NCBI GenBank assembly: GCA_003157595.1
Contig: PMKB01000307.1
Span: 1 to 18,383, forward strand
DNA: 18,383 nucleotides
Direction of reading: 5' to 3'
Source: Solirubrobacterales bacterium
GTDB taxonomy: Bacteria; Actinomycetota; Thermoleophilia; Solirubrobacterales; Solirubrobacteraceae
The notes beneath the pieces were generated by a model. It was not told the DNA's origin. It did not search any database and worked only from the letters and a program-made list of their open reading frames with translations. The translations under genes and the position numbers were made by a program. Each line of letters begins with the position of its first letter. Position 1 is the first letter of the stretch. Positions 13,816-18,383 of the stretch are shown piece by piece.

Positions 13816-15627
13816 TCAGCTCTTGACGACCGCTGAGCTGCGCAGCAGCGCCCCGCCGGCGGAGAGCGCCTGCACGCGGAGGTATGCGGCTGCGGTCGGC
13901 GCGGCGACCGCGGTTTCGAAGCCCTGCGAGGTGTAGGTGCCGACCGTGGTCAGCGTCATCGGCGAGCTGCCGGCGAGCACCCGCCAGCTGGCGACGCCGG
14001 TTGCACCGTCCCAGCTCGCGTAGACCTCGGGCGTGCCGTCGCCCGACGGCGCAACGGCGAGCGCCGGCTGGGTCTCGGGTTGGGCGTTCCACGGGTATCG
14101 GAACGCGCGGTAGCTGTTGATCGGGGCAGTGAAATGCATGTCGAACGTGAGCTGCCCGGCCGGTGAGAACTCGGACACCTCGCCGGCTTGGCCCCAGCCG
14201 ACGAAGTCGTCGCCGTTTGGGAGCAATTGCGCATCGCCCTGACTGTTGGACAGGATGCCCTGACCGGGATAGGTCAACTGGCTTGTCAGCGTCGCGGCGT
14301 GAGCGCTCGCGTTCAGTGCGATGTCGAGGACGCGCGACTGTGCTGACTCAGCCGGTGCGGCTTCGTTATCGAAGACGCTGATCGTCCCGTCGGGCCGCAA
14401 CTCGGCGTCGTGCTGCCAGGCGAAGCGGACCCCCGCGCCGAGACTGAAGCTGCTCCTCTTGCCGCCGAGCCGCCAGATCACCGAACCTGTCGTTTCGCTG
14501 ATCAGGTAGACCGCCCAGGTGTTGCGCGAAGAGACCAACAGGTCCCCGTCAGCCAATGCGTCGATCGAGTTGACGTGAAAGTAGTCGAGCACTTCCGAGG
14601 CGATCGTCGGCACGCGCATGTAGGTGTCCTGCACCGAAACGTGACCGAGCGCGTCCCACTGAAACATCACCAGCCCCGTCTTGATGTCGATCTCCTGCAC
14701 GACGCCATCGTCGATCAAACCGCCGCGAAGACCGCCAAGCAAGCTCAGGTCCGCGTGCTGCGGCGCGAATGCGGTGATCCACGCCGTGCCCTGCGGGGTG
14801 ATCTGAAAATCGTGCAGGTCCGCGTACAGCCCGTTTCCTGCGTGGACCGTTGCCACCGGCGTGTAGCGGTCGTTCTCGATCACGTCGACGCCCTGGCCGT
14901 GACCCTCGACAACCTGGCCCTGCCACCAGGTCAACACCGGCACACCCTGATAGGTCTGGAGGTTGAGGTCGAACGCGGTCGTCCCGTGCGGCAGCGGATC
15001 GAACCAGACGAGCGTGCCGCTCGGCGTGAGGATCATCGGGCCCGATTGCGCGAGCCCTGAGTCCGGTGAGACGAATACGTCACCCAGCGCCGGATCCGAC
15101 GCGGGGGTCGTCACGGTCACAGCGGGCGGTTCGAGATCGTGACGCGAATGGAACCGGATCATGTTCGAGGAAGTGCCTGAGACCGCGATGGCCGGCGCCG
15201 GCGCCGGCAGGCTGTAGGGCGAGGACACAGTGAAGCTCGTGCCGGTGCGTATCGGCGCGCCGTAGCCGACGACGGTCGCTGAGACGGTCACTCGCTCGCC
15301 CGGAAGGAACTGGTGCGACGGCAGGAAACTGCCACCGGTGTGCGTGGAGTAGTAACGCAACCGGCCCGGGTTCGGCCCACTCTCGGAGCCCGTGACGACG
15401 ATGTCACGAAGCCGCGACGCCGGCGCACCCAGGAAGCTGATCTGCGTGCCCGGATCCGCATCTGGTGTCCCGGGCAGCGGCGAGACGACCTCGCTCGGCG
15501 CCGTCGAGCTCGGCGCAGCCTCCACAATTGGCGCAGCAACCGCCCCCCCGGCGGCCAGCACCGCCACAGCCAGAGCGGCAGCGCTCTTCGGCACGATGGC
15601 CGGCATCTGCGCGAGTCGTCTGGTCAC
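13816..15627 (-). CDS. Secreted arylsulfotransferase (ASST family)
   Basis: A 603-residue exported enzyme. A signal peptide covers about residues 1-32 (basic start, SAAALAVAVLAAGGAVA core). A beta-sandwich-like N-terminal domain spans about 45-140, and a propeller-like catalytic domain carries His272 (DLHDF), His351 (FHVNSID), Arg368 (SSRNTW) and His406 (WQHDAE). Their order, and the His351-Arg368 spacing, parallel E. coli AssT His252, His356, Arg374 and His436, the last forming the sulfohistidine. It would move sulfate between phenolic compounds without PAPS. The GTG at 15627 has GGAG seven bases upstream; a TTG at 15660 lacks one. The protein has no cysteine, unlike E. coli AssT, whose disulfide needs DsbL. 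The neighbouring DsbA-like gene is convergent. Family good, substrates unknown. Confidence 0.88.
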   Translation of the reverse strand: MTRRLAQMPAIVPKSAAALAVAVLAAGGAVAAPIVEAAPSSTAPSEVVSPLPGTPDADPGTQISFLGAPASRLRDIVVTGSESGPNPGRLRYYSTHTGGSFLPSHQFLPGERVTVSATVVGYGAPIRTGTSFTVSSPYSLPAPAPAIAVSGTSSNMIRFHSRHDLEPPAVTVTTPASDPALGDVFVSPDSGLAQSGPMILTPSGTLVWFDPLPHGTTAFDLNLQTYQGVPVLTWWQGQVVEGHGQGVDVIENDRYTPVATVHAGNGLYADLHDFQITPQGTAWITAFAPQHADLSLLGGLRGGLIDDGVVQEIDIKTGLVMFQWDALGHVSVQDTYMRVPTIASEVLDYFHVNSIDALADGDLLVSSRNTWAVYLISETTGSVIWRLGGKRSSFSLGAGVRFAWQHDAELRPDGTISVFDNEAAPAESAQSRVLDIALNASAHAATLTSQLTYPGQGILSNSQGDAQLLPNGDDFVGWGQAGEVSEFSPAGQLTFDMHFTAPINSYRAFRYPWNAQPETQPALAVAPSGDGTPEVYASWDGATGVASWRVLAGSSPMTLTTVGTYTSQGFETAVAAPTAAAYLRVQALSAGGALLRSSAVVKS

Positions 15628-15885
15628 ATTGGCTCTCCAACCACCGCCGGCGAACCCCAAGGCGGCACAGACTAGCGCTCGCGGCGGACCTTCTTACCGG
15701 AGTCCACGAGCCCGCGCCGCCTCGCTCGGTCGGCTTTCAAATCGGGCGGGGAAACGCGCCAAACAAACGCGGCTCGTTCGCCGTCTCTGGCGCAGCGAGC
15801 GAGCGCGCAATCGCCGCGAGCGCCCCGCGCGCCACATCCATAGAACTCCAAGAACTCAAATGACCTCTAACGGACTGCTCCCCTG
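15628..15885. other. Intergenic region upstream of the arylsulfotransferase gene
   Basis: No gene is supported here. It should contain the promoter of the arylsulfotransferase gene, but only a weak minus-strand TAGTCT (15674-15669) was seen, with no matching -35. The plus strand has a stop codon (TAA 15868-15870) just before the transporter remnant begins, so that remnant has no start of its own. Confidence 0.4.
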
Positions 15886-16270
15886 GGGTGTGGCCTGCTC
15901 GGCGCCCACGCCACCTTCGCCGATCTGATGCCCGGCTTCGCGATTTTCGGCATCGACAGCGGACTTACGATCCCCCTGGCCTGCACGCTTCTGGACAGCA
16001 TGCCCGCCGACTGAGCCGGCATGGCCTCCGCCGTGTTCAGCGCCTCACGCGAGGTCGCCGGCCTGCTCGGCATCACCATCATCGGCGTCATCGTGCGCCC
16101 ACCAAACCAGCGAGATACACCTCGGCCACCCGCGGTGGGAGACGAACTCCGATATCGCGGCGTTTGCTGCTGCTTTCTGGCAAGCAGCGGCCTTCGGCTA
16201 CTGTGGCCAAACGAACGAGTACCGGCCACCAGTTCATGTCGCGCGGCGGCGATGTCGATGGAGTGTCTGA
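15886..16270 (+). pseudogene. Remnant of a DHA2-type MFS drug exporter (EmrB/QacA-like)
   Basis: The plus strand encodes a recognisable C-terminal piece of a 14-helix MFS exporter: LLGAHATFADLMPGFAIFG, SGLTIPLACTLLDSMPAD, then AGMASAVFSASREVAGLLGI and TIIGVIV. These match the late helices of the EmrB/QacA family in order. A TGA at 16012-16014 interrupts the conserved PAD-x-AG segment, where an Arg or Glu codon is usual, so a CGA-to-TGA change is likely. After about 16094 the plausible continuation (AFAAAFWQAAAFGY) is in another frame, which runs to a TGA at 16268. The first two-thirds of the gene are absent and a stop precedes the fragment. This is a truncated, frameshifted relic. A frame opened by the ATG at 16021 is not a real gene. 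Confidence 0.72.
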
Positions 16271-16309
16271 GCCCGTTTGGGCTGCGCTGTCTTAGAGCTG
16301 GGAGTTGGG

Positions 16310-18383
16310 ATGGGCCTACGCACCAGGAACCCGCCAGACGCCACAGTGGCGCCTGGATCGGCGGCCTCCCGGCGAGAACGTTCGAAGCGCCTTCGAATGT
16401 GGTCGATCGTGGCCGTCGTCGTGGTTTTCGGCGGCGCGGCCGGAGCGGTGCTCGCTGCGCGTTGGGTGGCCACCAGCAACGCGGCGAAGTCCCACGAGGC
16501 GTTCAAGCAATCTTCGATCGAGGTTGCATCGACGTTGCAGTTGGCGATCCAGCGCGAGCAGGATCTCGTGGTCACGGCGACCGGGTTCTTCCTCGGGGAC
16601 CCGAATGCGACCCGCGCCCAGTTCAACGCATGGTCGACTTCGGTGCAGGCGCTGCAGCGGTTTCCGGAGCTTCTCGGCTGGGGCGAGGTCCTGCGTATCC
16701 CGGCATCGCAGCTGGCGGCGTTCGCGGCGAAGTTCCCGTCCGGACCTTCGGCTCGGTCGACGAGCACTGGGTCGTTGTACCCGGTCCCCGCCGGTGCTCG
16801 GCCGTATTACTGCTTGGGCGGCGCCGGTCAGTCGCGGATCCGTCAACCGTCGGCTGCGCTCGACTACTGTGCGGGTGCGACCGGCGCCTCGCTGCTTGCT
16901 TCCCGGGACTCGGGCCGGGGAGTCTACGGGGCCATCAATCTCGGCAACGGAACCATCCTTGCGGTGGACGTGCCGTTCTATCGCGGTGGCGCGACGCCGA
17001 CCACGGTCCGGGCGCGTCGTGCGGCGTTTGCGGGGTGGATGGCCATGTCGTTCAAGCCGAGCGTCGTGCTCGACGCTGCGCTACGTGGTCATCCAAGCAC
17101 GGCCGTGGCGTTTCGCTTTAGGAGCAGCTATTCCACAGCGGCGTTCCGCGCGGGTAACACACCGACTGGTGCGCGGTCGGTGACGATCGATCTACACAAC
17201 GGGTGGACGGTGCAGACGTTCGGACTTGTCGCTTCCAGCGGGGTACTGGCGAATTCGAACGCATTGGCGGTGCTGATCGCCGGTGTTCTACTGAGTCTGG
17301 TGGTCGGTGTGTTGGTGTTCGTCTTGGCAACCGGCCGGGCCCGCGCGCTGCGGCTGGTTAGCGAGCGGACTCGCGAGTTGCGCTATCAGGCGTTGCACGA
17401 CGGGCTGACGGGATTGCCGAACCGCACCTTGACGCTGGACCGCATCGAGCAACTGCTGGCGCGCAGCCGCCGCGCGGGTACGGCCGGCGCCGTGCTGTAT
17501 GTCGATCTGGACGAGTTCAAGAATGTCAACGACACACTGGGGCATGAGGCTGGTGACCGGTTGCTGGTGGCGGTCGCAGCGCGGCTGACGAGCGCCTTGC
17601 GGGACGCGGACACGGTCGGCCGGATGGGCGGCGATGAGTTCGTCGTGCTGATCGACGGGGGAGAGCTCGAGGTCGCCCCGGAGCTCGTCGCAGAACGACT
17701 ACTGAATGTGATGCGTCAGCCCTTCGAGCTCGACGACGCGGCGACGTCGCTGATCGTCACCACCAGCATCGGCGTCGCCGTGGGTGACCGTCTGGACGCC
17801 GGCGAGCTGTTGCGCGATGCCGACATCGCGCTGTACCAAGCCAAAGCCGCCGGCAAGAACTGCTATGCGATCTTCAACCGTGATCTACAACCGCAGGCGA
17901 ACGGAAGGCTCGAGCTCGAGTTCGATCTGCGATCGGCGCTGGAGGGCGAGCAGTTCCGCCTCGTCTACCAGCCGATCTATCGTCTCGATGACCTTACGCT
18001 CGTGGGTGTGGAGGCGCTGTTGCGTTGGCAGCACCCCACCCACGGGATCATCCAACCAGACCGGTTCATCCCGATCCTCGAGCGGACCGGGCAGATCCGT
18101 GAGGTGGGCCGCTGGGTGCTGCTCACGGCCTGCAAACAGATGGCTGCGTGGCACGCCCTCGGCGACACACTCGACGTCTCGGTCAACGTCTCAGGCGTAC
18201 AGCTCGACGGCGATGCCATCGTCGACCAAATCCGCGATGCCATCGATACCAGCGGCCTCGACGCCGCCTCGCTCATCGTCGAGGTAACGGAAACCACGCT
18301 GATGCGCAACACAGCTGCGACCGCTCGACGCCTCCGAGCGATCAAGAAGCTCGGCGTGAGGATCGCCGTCGACGACTTCGGCA
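16310..18383 (+). CDS. CHASE-GGDEF-EAL cyclic-di-GMP protein, 3' truncated by window
   Basis: Membrane sensor that makes and/or breaks cyclic-di-GMP; 691 codons are visible and it continues past the window. Order: cytoplasmic arm, helix about 31-50, extracytoplasmic CHASE-like domain about 55-310 (with QDLVVTATGFFLGDPNATRA and FPELLGWGEVLRI), helix about 318-340, GGDEF domain from HDGLTGLPNR (363-372), and EAL domain from about 535. The cyclase motif GGDEF (440-444) is intact, with an RxxD product-inhibition site, RDAD, at 431-434. EALLRW (568-573), VNVSGVQL, VEVTETTL and the DDFG at the window edge are also intact, so both activities are possible. The ATG at 16310 has GGAG five bases upstream. 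Codon choice looks looser than in neighbours, with more TTG, GTT and CGT, which may hint at different ancestry. Confidence 0.92.
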   Translation, partial: MGLRTRNPPDATVAPGSAASRRERSKRLRMWSIVAVVVVFGGAAGAVLAARWVATSNAAKSHEAFKQSSIEVASTLQLAIQREQDLVVTATGFFLGDPNATRAQFNAWSTSVQALQRFPELLGWGEVLRIPASQLAAFAAKFPSGPSARSTSTGSLYPVPAGARPYYCLGGAGQSRIRQPSAALDYCAGATGASLLASRDSGRGVYGAINLGNGTILAVDVPFYRGGATPTTVRARRAAFAGWMAMSFKPSVVLDAALRGHPSTAVAFRFRSSYSTAAFRAGNTPTGARSVTIDLHNGWTVQTFGLVASSGVLANSNALAVLIAGVLLSLVVGVLVFVLATGRARALRLVSERTRELRYQALHDGLTGLPNRTLTLDRIEQLLARSRRAGTAGAVLYVDLDEFKNVNDTLGHEAGDRLLVAVAARLTSALRDADTVGRMGGDEFVVLIDGGELEVAPELVAERLLNVMRQPFELDDAATSLIVTTSIGVAVGDRLDAGELLRDADIALYQAKAAGKNCYAIFNRDLQPQANGRLELEFDLRSALEGEQFRLVYQPIYRLDDLTLVGVEALLRWQHPTHGIIQPDRFIPILERTGQIREVGRWVLLTACKQMAAWHALGDTLDVSVNVSGVQLDGDAIVDQIRDAIDTSGLDAASLIVEVTETTLMRNTAATARRLRAIKKLGVRIAVDDFG

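Noticed and set aside
16021..17183. Two plus-strand open frames (from 16021 and 16305) overlapping the cyclic-di-GMP gene
   Set aside because: The first joins the exporter relic to an out-of-frame reading of the CHASE region; the second is an Arg/Ser-rich shadow. The true frame from 16310 shows CHASE, GGDEF and EAL motifs.

Overview
The window is GC-rich, densely coded, and has GTG/TTG starts and many 4-base gene overlaps. A PPOX-class enzyme of a mostly F420-linked type, an actinobacterial-style SecG, a Cys-type CcmE next to CcmF, and a secreted Cys-pair protein together suggest an actinobacterium, perhaps a member of Thermoleophilia/Solirubrobacterales. That placement is inferred from gene content only. 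No tRNA, rRNA, CRISPR array or insertion sequence was recognised.

Layout. (1) Bases 72-1831, minus: a MarR repressor and an MFS_3-type exporter two bases apart, with a dyad operator over the predicted promoter and start: a self-regulated efflux unit. (2) Bases 2053-2721, minus: a membrane fatty-acid hydroxylase/sterol-desaturase-family enzyme. (3) Bases 3107-4285, minus: a second, unrelated MFS transporter, divergent from the next unit. (4) Bases 4372-7783, plus: an FKBP-type prolyl isomerase lipoprotein, TldD and TldE/PmbA, joined by two 4-base overlaps. TldD appears to start at a CTG codon overlapping the FKBP stop. (5) Bases 7775-10988, minus: ccmE, ccmF, a short CcmI-like protein and secG, a piece of a System I cytochrome c maturation locus. 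CcmE has a CxxxY haem site instead of HxxxY. (6) Bases 11091-11884, minus: a PPOX flavin/F420 enzyme and a GlsB/YeaQ-type small membrane protein. (7) Bases 11980-13655: a secreted protein with exactly two cysteines, divergent from a membrane-anchored DsbA-like thiol oxidoreductase. (8) Bases 13816-15627, minus: a secreted arylsulfotransferase with no cysteine. (9) Bases 15886-16270, plus: a decayed C-terminal fragment of a DHA2-type drug exporter. (10) From 16310 to the window end, plus: a CHASE-GGDEF-EAL cyclic-di-GMP protein, cut by the window edge.

Together these are mostly envelope functions: efflux, lipid modification, extracytoplasmic folding and thiol chemistry, haem attachment, secretion and second-messenger sensing. 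No wholly new system is evident. The points most worth a second look are the CTG start of tldD, the Cys-type CcmE, the possible DsbA/substrate pair, the MarR operator and the exporter remnant.
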